This document shows positions 1-8,080 of a stretch of 64,000 nucleotides of DNA, piece after piece. The notes under the pieces were generated by a model. The model was not told the DNA's origin. It did no database searches and saw only the letters and a list, made by a program, of their open reading frames with translations. The DNA comes from Anaeroglomus sp964630775 (GTDB taxonomy: Bacteria > Planctomycetota > Phycisphaerae > Sedimentisphaerales > Anaerohalosphaeraceae): the NCBI GenBank assembly GCA_964630775.1, contig CAZVYY010000019.1:10924-74923 (forward strand), written 5' to 3'. Numbering within the stretch: position 1 is the stretch's first letter; each line of letters begins with the position of its first letter. The position numbers and the translations under genes are program-made.

Positions 1-1
1 G

Positions 2-1369
2 CAAATAAAAATCCAGTCGGATTACTCAGTGGATGTAGAACAGAAACAGCGACAGATTGAACAGTTAAAATTTGAGCAGATTGAACAACAGGAACAATTT
101 CAGCAGAATAAAGTCAGGCTGGAATCCAAAATCGCCTCATTGGAACAACTGACCGACCAGCTCAAGCAGGAAAATTGCAGCCTTTCTCAGGATTTGGCTT
201 CCGCACGCAAAGCCCTAGCGGATATTGAAGAAGCCATGCTTCAAAGTCGCCGCGACATGGAAACGGCTCTTCGTGAAAAAATGGCATTGGCGAATTCCGT
301 AACGGAAATAGAATCTGTCTCGCGACAGCAACAGGAAGAATTGGCCGGCCTCCATCAGCAGAATGAAATTCTTGCAGCACAAATGCAAGACGCTTTTGGA
401 CAACTGGAGGCAGCACGGGCGGAACTGACACAGCAGAATCGCCTCTCTGAAGAAACAACACATCAATTGAAACTGCGGATTGCCGAACTGGAAGACCAAA
501 TCGTAGAAAATGATGGAGTAGCAGATAACAGAATATCCGAACTGAAGCATCTGATCGACGAACAAAAAAGTCTGCTGGAAAAAACCGAACACCAGCGGCG
601 AGAACTCGAAAATCGTCTGGCCGGCATGCAGGCTGAAAATGACCGCCTTTGTGCGGCCAGAGAGGAAACCGATTCGCTGCGGGAACAGCTTCATCTCGCC
701 CAGCAGAAGCTGGAAAGCACCACTCATCAGCTTGAAAAAGTCAAAGGCGACGCTCAGCTTGTCGGCGAGGAAAACAATCAATTGCACAGCATGCTGTATC
801 TGCGTGACCATGAGCAGGAAAAACTTCAGACACGGATTCAGGAACTGCAGGGCCGCATCTCAGAGCTTGAATACACTGAAACCACCCCGCCGCTCGCCGA
901 ACCCGCCGCTTCTGATGCACTCTTACAGCCTTCCGCAGGCCCTGCAGATGAACTTGCGCAAATCGATTCTGCACAAATTCAGGAGGAAATGGAAGCCGAG
1001 ATTCCCAGCTTCAATCTGGCCGAGCAGATTATGGCCGAACATCGCCGTTCGGTGGCATCGCAGAGACAATCACCCGTTGCACGACCCCAGCGCAGCCGGG
1101 AAGATGCCATTTCGCGGGTAGTCGGACACTTCGTTAAGACTCCAGACGCCCCCGAACCCGAACCGGTGCAAATCAGTTCTCGTTCTGAAAATGAGTATGC
1201 CCAGAAGTCATCTGAACTGGAGCAGGCCCCGGATATTACGCCAGGAGATGCCAAATCGCATTCATCAGAACTTCTGTTCGCCGATATCGTCAAACGCGAT
1301 ATCCTGCGATTCCTCGATAAAAAGCAAAAATTGTTACAGCGACCTTCATGGTCCTGGAATCATAATTGA
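2..1369 (+). CDS. Coiled-coil protein, 5' end cut by the window
   Basis: The reading frame is open from base 2, so the GTG at 29 is probably internal and the true start lies upstream of the window. Residues up to about 285 (counted from the GTG) are an almost unbroken coiled coil rich in Gln, Glu, Leu and Lys with heptad-like spacing. A proline- and alanine-rich linker follows, then an Arg-rich tail ending in a short helix of Asp, Lys and Leu. No catalytic motif, signal peptide or membrane segment is visible in the part present. The next gene starts 6 bases after the stop and encodes a membrane-anchored P-loop-like protein, so the two are probably co-transcribed. A structural or scaffolding role, perhaps in cell-envelope or polysaccharide assembly, is inference only. 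No family was recognised. Confidence 0.7.
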   Translation, partial: QIKIQSDYSVDVEQKQRQIEQLKFEQIEQQEQFQQNKVRLESKIASLEQLTDQLKQENCSLSQDLASARKALADIEEAMLQSRRDMETALREKMALANSVTEIESVSRQQQEELAGLHQQNEILAAQMQDAFGQLEAARAELTQQNRLSEETTHQLKLRIAELEDQIVENDGVADNRISELKHLIDEQKSLLEKTEHQRRELENRLAGMQAENDRLCAAREETDSLREQLHLAQQKLESTTHQLEKVKGDAQLVGEENNQLHSMLYLRDHEQEKLQTRIQELQGRISELEYTETTPPLAEPAASDALLQPSAGPADELAQIDSAQIQEEMEAEIPSFNLAEQIMAEHRRSVASQRQSPVARPQRSREDAISRVVGHFVKTPDAPEPEPVQISSRSENEYAQKSSELEQAPDITPGDAKSHSSELLFADIVKRDILRFLDKKQKLLQRPSWSWNHN

Positions 1370-1375
1370 TCAGGG

Positions 1376-2107
1376 ATGATGAATGCCGGATTTATAGTTT
1401 CGTTCATCGACTGGGCTGAAGGCATACTGGGAACACCTTATTTTTATGCGGCCGTCGGCATTTTTTTTGCCTGCATCCTGTTTTTTACACTTTGGCATTT
1501 GTTCCGCAAACCCAATAAGTCCTCAGGCAGTCAATCCGTGAAAACGCCTCAGATGTTAATTGAGGAAAACTATACAAAATGTGCCTCTGATATAACACGA
1601 AAAATCCGATCGATAAATGGCAGGAATAAAATCATTCTTCTGGCCGGTGCCGGCCTGGAAACCATGCCCGTCACAATACCTGTGAAAATCGCAATTGCCC
1701 TGGCCCAGTCCAATTACAAGTGTCTTTTTATCGATTTGGATACCCGCCGCAATGCCGCCGCCAAGGTATTCGAACTCAATTCCAATACCACCGCAGGCAT
1801 CATCACGCCCCATCCCCTGCAGACAGTCATCAATAATCTGTCATTATGGCCGGCTGAATTTTTTGTTCGGTTCAGCCAGATTAATATTCGGATTGTTACC
1901 CAGGCTGCAAAAAAACACTATGAAGTCGTCCTGATTAATGCCCCATATCTGGATGGGCACCCGGATCGTAAATTTATCGCGTCGTCAGCAGACTATGGAT
2001 TGATCTTTTATGATAAGCCGCCGCAGCTTGGCCGTCTTAAAACAATTTTTTCCGAAAATGACTGCCAATTGATTCAATCTCAATCCATCAATGATTTGAA
2101 TGGATAG
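1376..2107 (+). CDS. Membrane-anchored, degenerate CpsD/ParA-like P-loop protein
   Basis: This 243-residue protein has one N-terminal membrane segment (about residues 23-43) followed by a cytoplasmic domain laid out like the bacterial tyrosine kinase / ParA fold. A hydrophobic strand leads into LLAGAGLETMPVT where a Walker A motif would be, a Walker A'-like CLFIDLDTRRN follows, and a Walker B-like VVLINAP is seen near the C-terminus. The usual GK(S/T) of Walker A is absent, so ATP binding is doubtful. No tyrosine-rich tail is present. ATG codons at 1376 and 1379 are both possible starts, and the AGGG just upstream fits the later one slightly better. The gene follows the coiled-coil gene by 6 bases and its last 20 bases overlap the convergent RuvX/PGL gene. 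The fold is inferred from motif order only. Confidence 0.6.
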   Translation: MMNAGFIVSFIDWAEGILGTPYFYAAVGIFFACILFFTLWHLFRKPNKSSGSQSVKTPQMLIEENYTKCASDITRKIRSINGRNKIILLAGAGLETMPVTIPVKIAIALAQSNYKCLFIDLDTRRNAAAKVFELNSNTTAGIITPHPLQTVINNLSLWPAEFFVRFSQINIRIVTQAAKKHYEVVLINAPYLDGHPDRKFIASSADYGLIFYDKPPQLGRLKTIFSENDCQLIQSQSINDLNG

Positions 2108-3233
2108 GCCCTGCCGCCTCGGCATCCACAAACCATGTCATTTTATCCACCGCAGCCCAGAGAGCGTGCACAGGGTATTGCCATGGCCGCAGCGGCGGAA
2201 TGAGGGTCTCCCTGAGAATCTCCTGCTTGGAACCGCCGGTGATAATAAATAAAAGCGAACGGGCCGCAGTCAGCACCGGAGCAGTCAGTGTTACCCTCGT
2301 ATGCGGCATGGTCTGTGAAAACACCGCTGCGGCAATATGTTCCCGATTATCCACAACTTCAGTTCCCACAAGCAGTGACGCCGTGTGTCCATCTGCACCA
2401 AGCCCCAGAAGAACCACATCCAAAACAGGCCATTGCCCGGCCTGCAATTCCATTACGCGGCGAATTGTGTTCTGGTATTGTTCGGCGGCTGCGGCCGGCG
2501 GCAATTCCCCAAAAACACGATGAATATGATGCTGCGGCACTGGAACATGAGAAAATAAGGACGTCTGAGCCAGCCAATAATTACTGTCTGGATGATCCGG
2601 CCCCACACATCGCTCATCGGCCCAGAAAAAATGAATTCGCGGCCAGTCCAGTGATTCTTTGACAAGCAACTCAAAAAACATCTTCGGACTGCTGCCGCCG
2701 CTGAGGGCACAATAACAAACACCCCTTTTCTCGACGGCATCCCGCACACGATCACAAAAGAAAGACACGGCTTGTTGAGCTGCTTGCTGAGCTGTTGGCA
2801 AGGAAACAATTCGCGGTTTGTTCACGGCTTCTTTTTGCTGTTCGAGAAATGCCTGAAGAAAAACCGCTGCGGCAATAGCGTCCTGCCGCTTTTTCCTTTC
2901 ATCACGGGTGAAATTCGAACCGGCCAGCTTCCAATCCGCTTCGGCACTGCTCAGACGCTCATCGAACAGCGTTATGGGGACGGAAACGGCCTTTGTTAAT
3001 TGAGCCGCAAATTCTCGAGAGGCTTTTGCTCGCGGACCTTCGGAGCCATCCATATTCAGGGGCAATCCGATTACAACAGCCCCTGCCTTTTCGGACTGCA
3101 CAATCTGTGCAACTCTGGAAATCAACCCCGCCCCGGCATTCAGCACCACCAGCGGAAACGCCATCGACTGGCCGGCATCGCTGATGGCCAGCCCCACACG
3201 TTTTTGGCCCAGATCAATGGCAAGGTAACGCAC
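2088..3233 (-). CDS. ruvX-pgl: RuvX (YqgF) Holliday-junction resolvase fused to 6-phosphogluconolactonase
   Basis: One uninterrupted frame of 381 codons carries two complete enzymes. Residues 1-133 are a RuvX/YqgF RNase H-fold domain with its acidic residues in place: D7 in LAIDLG, E92 in DERLSS and D118 in RQDAI. Residues 141-381 are a 6-phosphogluconolactonase with SGGSSP (178-183), the WADERCV motif and GLGADGHTASL (277-287). The linker is only about seven residues. The GTG start at 3233 is preferred because ACGGAG lies at good distance and manC ends 18 bases upstream; the longer frame to 3329 would overlap manC. A GTG at 2825, at the domain junction, could give a separate lactonase but has a poor ribosome site. 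PGL hydrolyses 6-phosphogluconolactone in the oxidative pentose phosphate pathway, which fits the upstream pgi. Why it is joined to RuvX is unknown. Confidence 0.88.
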   Translation of the reverse strand: MRYLAIDLGQKRVGLAISDAGQSMAFPLVVLNAGAGLISRVAQIVQSEKAGAVVIGLPLNMDGSEGPRAKASREFAAQLTKAVSVPITLFDERLSSAEADWKLAGSNFTRDERKKRQDAIAAAVFLQAFLEQQKEAVNKPRIVSLPTAQQAAQQAVSFFCDRVRDAVEKRGVCYCALSGGSSPKMFFELLVKESLDWPRIHFFWADERCVGPDHPDSNYWLAQTSLFSHVPVPQHHIHRVFGELPPAAAAEQYQNTIRRVMELQAGQWPVLDVVLLGLGADGHTASLLVGTEVVDNREHIAAAVFSQTMPHTRVTLTAPVLTAARSLLFIITGGSKQEILRETLIPPLRPWQYPVHALWAAVDKMTWFVDAEAAGPIHSNH

Positions 3234-3250
3234 TGCTCTGCTCCGTAAAG

Positions 3251-4339
3251 TTACAGATAACGCTGGCCGCCATGCTGCTGAATCTGTTCCAGCAATTCCT
3301 TGATGCGATGGCTCTGACTGGTCGGGCAAATCAGCGTTGCATCGGGACTGTGTGCCACGACCATATTTTCCACGCCAATCAGGGCGATAAGATGTCCGGT
3401 ATCCTCGGTTACAATAATGGAATTTTTACAGTCCAGCAGTTCGGCCTTTTCTGCGGCAACAATGTTATTCGAACCATCCGATTTGATAATATCCGCCAGC
3501 GCCGTAAAAGACCCCAAATCCCGCCAGCAGCAATCCAGGGGAATCCCATAGACTTCTGGCGTTTTTTCCATAACCGCATAATCAATGCTGATTTTCGGCA
3601 GTTTGGTAAACCACTCCCTGAGCGTATCCTCCTGGTCCGCCCTGCCCCAGGCGAGCTGTATTTTTTGTAATGGCTCAACACATGCCGGCAGGAAATGATG
3701 CAGCTTGTCAAGAATCGTTTTGGTCTTCCATACGAACATCCCTGAATTCCAGCAGTACTGGCCGCTGTCCACATAGTCTTTGGCGGTCTGCGCATCGGGT
3801 TTTTCTTTAAAGGCTTCAAGCCGCCGTACCGCATCCGCCGATTCACCGCAGGGCACCGCCTGGCCCAGCTTGATATATCCATACTGCGTACTGGCAAACG
3901 TCGGCTTGACTCCAAACGTCAGCAGTGCTTCGGGGTGTTCTTCGACAAAATCCAGGGCAATCTGCATGGCCTTCTGGAATGGCTCATCCGGTTCAATGAC
4001 CTGATCGGCTGTGACCACCGCCATCGTGGAATGCGGATCATATTTATGGAGCACTGTCGCAGCAAGGCCAATGGCGCCTGCCGTATCGCGGACCAGCGGT
4101 TCAGCAATCACATTTTCGGTGGGCAGTTCCAGCAGATTCTCACGGACCATATCCACATAACCAACATTGGTAACCACCAGAATATTCCGGGGATCAAATA
4201 GCCCGCACAGCCGGTCAAAGCAACGCCGCAGCAGGGTCTGGCCGCTCAGCAGCCGCAGCATCTGTTTGGGGCGGTGTTCCCGACTGAGCGGCCAAAGCCG
4301 CTTGCCGGAACCTCCCGCCATAATCACTGCATAATCCAT
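3251..4339 (-). CDS. manC: Mannose-1-phosphate guanylyltransferase
   Basis: This 362-residue nucleotidyltransferase makes GDP-mannose from mannose-1-phosphate and GTP for glycan synthesis. The signature loop AGGSGKRLWPLSRE is at residues 8-21 with the PKQ motif just after it, and the family's EPLVRDTAGAIGLAA segment follows around residue 80. FKEKPDAQTA and WNSGMFVWK, both typical of the family, come later. There is no C-terminal phosphomannose isomerase domain, so the enzyme is monofunctional. AAGGAG lies 6 bases before the ATG. The gene sits 44 bases after pgi and 17 before the RuvX/PGL gene, so glucose-6-phosphate use and GDP-mannose supply appear co-expressed. Confidence 0.93.
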   Translation of the reverse strand: MDYAVIMAGGSGKRLWPLSREHRPKQMLRLLSGQTLLRRCFDRLCGLFDPRNILVVTNVGYVDMVRENLLELPTENVIAEPLVRDTAGAIGLAATVLHKYDPHSTMAVVTADQVIEPDEPFQKAMQIALDFVEEHPEALLTFGVKPTFASTQYGYIKLGQAVPCGESADAVRRLEAFKEKPDAQTAKDYVDSGQYCWNSGMFVWKTKTILDKLHHFLPACVEPLQKIQLAWGRADQEDTLREWFTKLPKISIDYAVMEKTPEVYGIPLDCCWRDLGSFTALADIIKSDGSNNIVAAEKAELLDCKNSIIVTEDTGHLIALIGVENMVVAHSPDATLICPTSQSHRIKELLEQIQQHGGQRYL

Positions 4340-4383
4340 GTCGTCTCCTTCGCGATTGCCGCAGGCATCATCAGAATGCTTTG

Positions 4384-5793
4384 CTAAACGAGATAACCAC
4401 CGTCAATCTGCTGTACCGGTTTGATCTTTTCAGCTAATTCTTCGTAACCCGGCTGGTCCATCAGGGCAAATGTCGCTTCCTTACCCAGTTCCACCGCGGG
4501 CTGATCATACGCATTGATATCAAACAAAAGACCCGCCAGCGAAGTCGTCGCTTCGAACAGATAGATAAACTGGCCAATCGTAAACGCATTGACCTGATCA
4601 AAAAGAACCGTCATACAGGGGCGTTTGTCGTGCAGCAAGGCATATTCAGTACCCAGCTTTTCACTGTTCAGCAGACGCGACATTTGTTTGCCGGCCAGAT
4701 AATTCAATTCCGGTGTACTTTCCGGAGACGGGCCGATGACGATATCACGGTCAAACTGCTTGACCTGCAGGAAGGTGAAGATTTTATCATTTGGCCCTTC
4801 ACGATACAACTGGACCTGACTGTGCTGGTCGGTCGTCCCCAAAGCATTCACCGGCGTGGGGCCAACATAGACATCCATGCCCTTGAGATTTTTGGTTTTG
4901 CCAAGGCTTTCCGCCCAGAGCTGGCGATACCAGTCGGATAAATCCTTCAGCCGCCAGGCATAAGGGAACATCACGGAAATCCGCTTGCCGGTGTTGTAAT
5001 AATGCCAGTTAATCGCCGCATTCAGTGCCGCCGGGTTGGCAAAGAAATCCGTCCGGCTGACCCGCTGATCCATATCCCGAGCGCCGGCCAGCAGGTTTTC
5101 AATATCAATACCACATACTGCCGCACTCAGCAATCCAACGGGGCTGAGCACGCTCCAGCGTCCGCCGACACCATCCGGGACTTCCAATGTCCGGAATCCC
5201 GCCTCATTGACGATTTTACGAAGGGTACCTTCTTTGGGGTCGGTGGTTGCGATAATCTGCTTTTTATAGCCGGCCGGACCGAGCTTTTTGAGCAGCATTT
5301 CACGGATAATCAAAAACTGGGCCGCAGTTTCCGCGGTACGACCGGATTTACTGATGACATTAAAAATCGTCTTATCCAGTTTATCACCAACCCAATCCAG
5401 GAAGCTGGCCAACTGCATCGGATCAACATTGTCAAAGACAAACAGCCGCGGACCTTTGCGCTGGGCGGCGTCCAGATTATACAGATAGGGATTCAACGCC
5501 GTCTGCAAAGCGATATTGCCCAGCGCCGAACCGCCAATACCCAGAACGACAAAATTTTCACATTCATTAATCACCTGCGAGGCAATCTCCCGGACCTGCT
5601 TGGGATATTGCTCATTATAGGGCAAATCCCGGTAACGGACCTTGCCGGCCTTGCGCTGCTGATTGAGCTGCTCAATCAACGGGGTGGTTTTCCCAGCCAG
5701 TTCCTGAAACTGCTGGGCGGTCAATCCGTGTTCGGATCCAATGACTTCGGCGGTCACATTTTTATAGTAAAAATGAATTCGTGCACTGGTCAC
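4384..5793 (-). CDS. pgi: Glucose-6-phosphate isomerase
   Basis: This 469-residue cytoplasmic enzyme interconverts glucose-6-phosphate and fructose-6-phosphate. The phosphate-binding signature SKSGRTAETAAQF is visible, as are GIGGSALGN near residue 85, GGRWSVLSPVG, WAESLGKTKN and TDQHSQVQLYREGP, which hold the catalytic Glu and His. The length matches the shorter Bacillus-type isomerases. Translation starts at a GTG preceded by AAGGAG at ideal spacing. The gene is 37 bases downstream of pcrA and 44 bases upstream of manC, so the four genes from pcrA to ruvX-pgl may form one transcript. Confidence 0.95.
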   Translation of the reverse strand: MTSARIHFYYKNVTAEVIGSEHGLTAQQFQELAGKTTPLIEQLNQQRKAGKVRYRDLPYNEQYPKQVREIASQVINECENFVVLGIGGSALGNIALQTALNPYLYNLDAAQRKGPRLFVFDNVDPMQLASFLDWVGDKLDKTIFNVISKSGRTAETAAQFLIIREMLLKKLGPAGYKKQIIATTDPKEGTLRKIVNEAGFRTLEVPDGVGGRWSVLSPVGLLSAAVCGIDIENLLAGARDMDQRVSRTDFFANPAALNAAINWHYYNTGKRISVMFPYAWRLKDLSDWYRQLWAESLGKTKNLKGMDVYVGPTPVNALGTTDQHSQVQLYREGPNDKIFTFLQVKQFDRDIVIGPSPESTPELNYLAGKQMSRLLNSEKLGTEYALLHDKRPCMTVLFDQVNAFTIGQFIYLFEATTSLAGLLFDINAYDQPAVELGKEATFALMDQPGYEELAEKIKPVQQIDGGYLV

Positions 5794-5830
5794 AATATAT
5801 CTCCTTGTTCAAGACCGGAATATTCCTGAT

Positions 5831-7972
5831 TTATTTCCCTGCTCGTGTCAGGTTGGCGTATTTTACCATCAACGATTTAGTTTTTCCAGACTGGAATTGC
5901 ACAACAACAATACTATCCGGCCCCAGATCGAGAAATTCCTTGACCCGGCCCGGCCCAAATGTGTTATGAATGACTACTTCACCCACTTTGAACAACCCGG
6001 CTTTAGGGGCAGATGCAGACATCTTAGCCACCGGCTCCTCATCCTCTATGCCGTAAGCATCTTCGGCAAATGAGGCCTTTTCGCCTCCAAAGCCCACTTC
6101 ATAAAGAAATTGAGATGGAGTCGAGCGGATAAACTGTCCCCGCAAGACCCGGTGCCGGGCGTAAGTAACCGTCAGGCTGTCTCTGGCCCGGGTAATACCA
6201 ACGAAGAATAGTCGCCGTTCTTCCTCCAGATCGTCGGGACTCTGAGCACTCCGTTCATGCGGCAGAAGTCCCTCTTCAAGTCCTGCGATATAGACATGGT
6301 CAAACTCAAGTCCCTTGGCCGCGTGCATAGTCATCAGCGAGGTCCGGGATGTCCCGGCATCATAGGCATCCGTATCGCTGTATAAGGCGATAGATTGCAG
6401 ATAATCCAATAACGACGGATTTTCAGTTTCGCGGTCATATTCCGCGGCGGCATTAATCAGTTCATTGATATTTTCAATCGCATCGGTATTGGCCTCGCTT
6501 TTAAGGGCGTCGGCATAACCGGTTTCAGCAAAGACACAGTCCATCTGCGGGGCGACTTCCCCGGAGCTGTCCTGTTGGAATTTCCGGATCATTTTGGCAA
6601 ATTCACGGATGCGTGTTCGCGTCGAAGATGAAACCGAGATCAAATGGTCGGCATAATCCGCCGCGGCAAGCAGGCTCATGCCGGAATCTTTGGCAAACTG
6701 AGCCAGCTTATCGACGGAGGTCTTGCCTATACCACGGCTATGCGTAGCAATCGCGCGCAGAAATGCCAGGTCGTCAACCGGATTGGCAATCAGTTTCAAA
6801 TAGCTCAGAAAGTCCTGAATTTCCTTGCGGGCATAGAACTCCACCCCGCGGACGACCTGATAAGGTATTCGGGCTCGGATAAATGCCTCTTCGATTGGGC
6901 GGCTCATGGAATTGACCCGGTAAAAGACCGCAATCTGGCCCGGATCTACACCGGCTGTGATTTGCTTCTGGATGCGGTCGGTCAGCAGACGAGCCTCGGC
7001 ATTTTCATCTTCGGCCACAAGAAATTCCACATCCGAACCTTCTGGTCGGGTGGCAATCAACTGTTTGGCCTTGCGGCGGGTATTGGAGGCAATCAGTTTA
7101 TCCGCGCAGGCCAGGATTTTACCACAGGAACGGAAATTTTCTTCCAGCTTGACTACGACGGCTTTAGGCCAGTCTTTTTCGAACGCCAGAATATTGCCGA
7201 TATCCGCCCCGCGCCAGCGGTAGATGGATTGATCCGGATCGCCGGTCACGCAGATATTGCCATGGGCCTGCGCCAGCAAGCGGGCTATCTGGTACTGGGC
7301 GTGGTTGGTATCCTGGTACTCGTCAATCAGCAGATATTGGAACCGATTGCTCAGTTCCGTGCGTACCTGGGCATTGTTGCGAAGCAGCAGAGCCGTTTTA
7401 ACCAGCAGATCATCAAAGTCCAGGGCATTATTTTTGGCCAGAATCGCTTGATACGAGGCATACACTTTGGCGGCGGTTTTTCCGAAATGGTCAAAGGCGG
7501 CGGCCTTGAAGGAATCCGCATCTTCAAGATTGTTTTTCAGTCGAGATACAAATTCCAGCATCCGTGACGGCGAAAAATTGCCGCTGTCCACCTGGCAGGC
7601 GGCAACAGCCTCTTTCATGCAGCGAAGCTGGTCGCCCGAATCATAGATCGTAAAGCTGGGCTTGATGCCCGCCTGTTCGGCATATTGTCTGAGCAGACGG
7701 ACACACAGCGAATGAAAGGTGCTGATACAGGCGCCGCGGCTGCCGGCGGCATCCACGCGGTTGCGCATTTCTTCAGCGGCTTTATTGGTGAATGTAATGG
7801 CACAAATATGATAGGGTCGCACACCCGATTCAATCAGGGCGGCTATCCGGCAGGTAATGACCCGCGTCTTGCCGCTGCCCGGCCCAGCCAGGACCAGCAA
7901 GGGACCGTCTTTATGCAATACGGCCTTTTTCTGTGAGGCCGTCAGTTTTTCCAGTGGTACCGCTGCAGACAA
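5831..7972 (-). CDS. pcrA: UvrD/PcrA-type superfamily 1 DNA helicase
   Basis: This 713-residue ATP-dependent 3'-5' helicase belongs to the UvrD/Rep/PcrA family that acts in excision repair and replication-fork rescue. In order it shows the Q-motif (LTASQKKAV), Walker A (AGPGSGKTR, about residues 30-38), ITFTNKAAEEM (motif Ia), LLIDEYQDTNHAQ (Walker B), GDPDQSIYRWRGA (motif III), ENFRS, TMHAAKGLEFDHVY (motif V) and VGITRARDSLTVTYA (motif VI). The C-terminal tail contains FGPGRVKEF, a tudor-like element that in PcrA contacts RNA polymerase. Translation begins at a TTG with GGAGG six bases before it. It is the first gene of the pcrA-pgi-manC-ruvX/pgl run. Confidence 0.95.
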   Translation of the reverse strand: MSAAVPLEKLTASQKKAVLHKDGPLLVLAGPGSGKTRVITCRIAALIESGVRPYHICAITFTNKAAEEMRNRVDAAGSRGACISTFHSLCVRLLRQYAEQAGIKPSFTIYDSGDQLRCMKEAVAACQVDSGNFSPSRMLEFVSRLKNNLEDADSFKAAAFDHFGKTAAKVYASYQAILAKNNALDFDDLLVKTALLLRNNAQVRTELSNRFQYLLIDEYQDTNHAQYQIARLLAQAHGNICVTGDPDQSIYRWRGADIGNILAFEKDWPKAVVVKLEENFRSCGKILACADKLIASNTRRKAKQLIATRPEGSDVEFLVAEDENAEARLLTDRIQKQITAGVDPGQIAVFYRVNSMSRPIEEAFIRARIPYQVVRGVEFYARKEIQDFLSYLKLIANPVDDLAFLRAIATHSRGIGKTSVDKLAQFAKDSGMSLLAAADYADHLISVSSSTRTRIREFAKMIRKFQQDSSGEVAPQMDCVFAETGYADALKSEANTDAIENINELINAAAEYDRETENPSLLDYLQSIALYSDTDAYDAGTSRTSLMTMHAAKGLEFDHVYIAGLEEGLLPHERSAQSPDDLEEERRLFFVGITRARDSLTVTYARHRVLRGQFIRSTPSQFLYEVGFGGEKASFAEDAYGIEDEEPVAKMSASAPKAGLFKVGEVVIHNTFGPGRVKEFLDLGPDSIVVVQFQSGKTKSLMVKYANLTRAGK

Positions 7973-8033
7973 AATAAACCTCCGTGTTTTACAATCGCAT
8001 TAATCAATCCTGATCACCCATAAACGAGGCGTG

Positions 8034-8039
8034 ATTATA
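8034..8039 (-). promoter_or_regulatory. pcrA: Candidate -10 box for pcrA
   Basis: The minus strand reads TATAAT preceded by TG, an extended -10 element, about 60 bases before the pcrA start. No good -35 is visible 17 bases upstream, as is common for extended -10 promoters. It lies in the 108-base gap that separates pcrA from the end of the upstream seven-gene operon. Confidence 0.4.
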
Positions 8040-8080
8040 CATAAAATATCCCAAAAAGAAATACGTATTCCAAAAACCTG

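Noticed and set aside
6644..7567. 307-codon open frame opposite pcrA
   Set aside because: It lies wholly within the helicase gene on the other strand and has no ribosome site or family resemblance.
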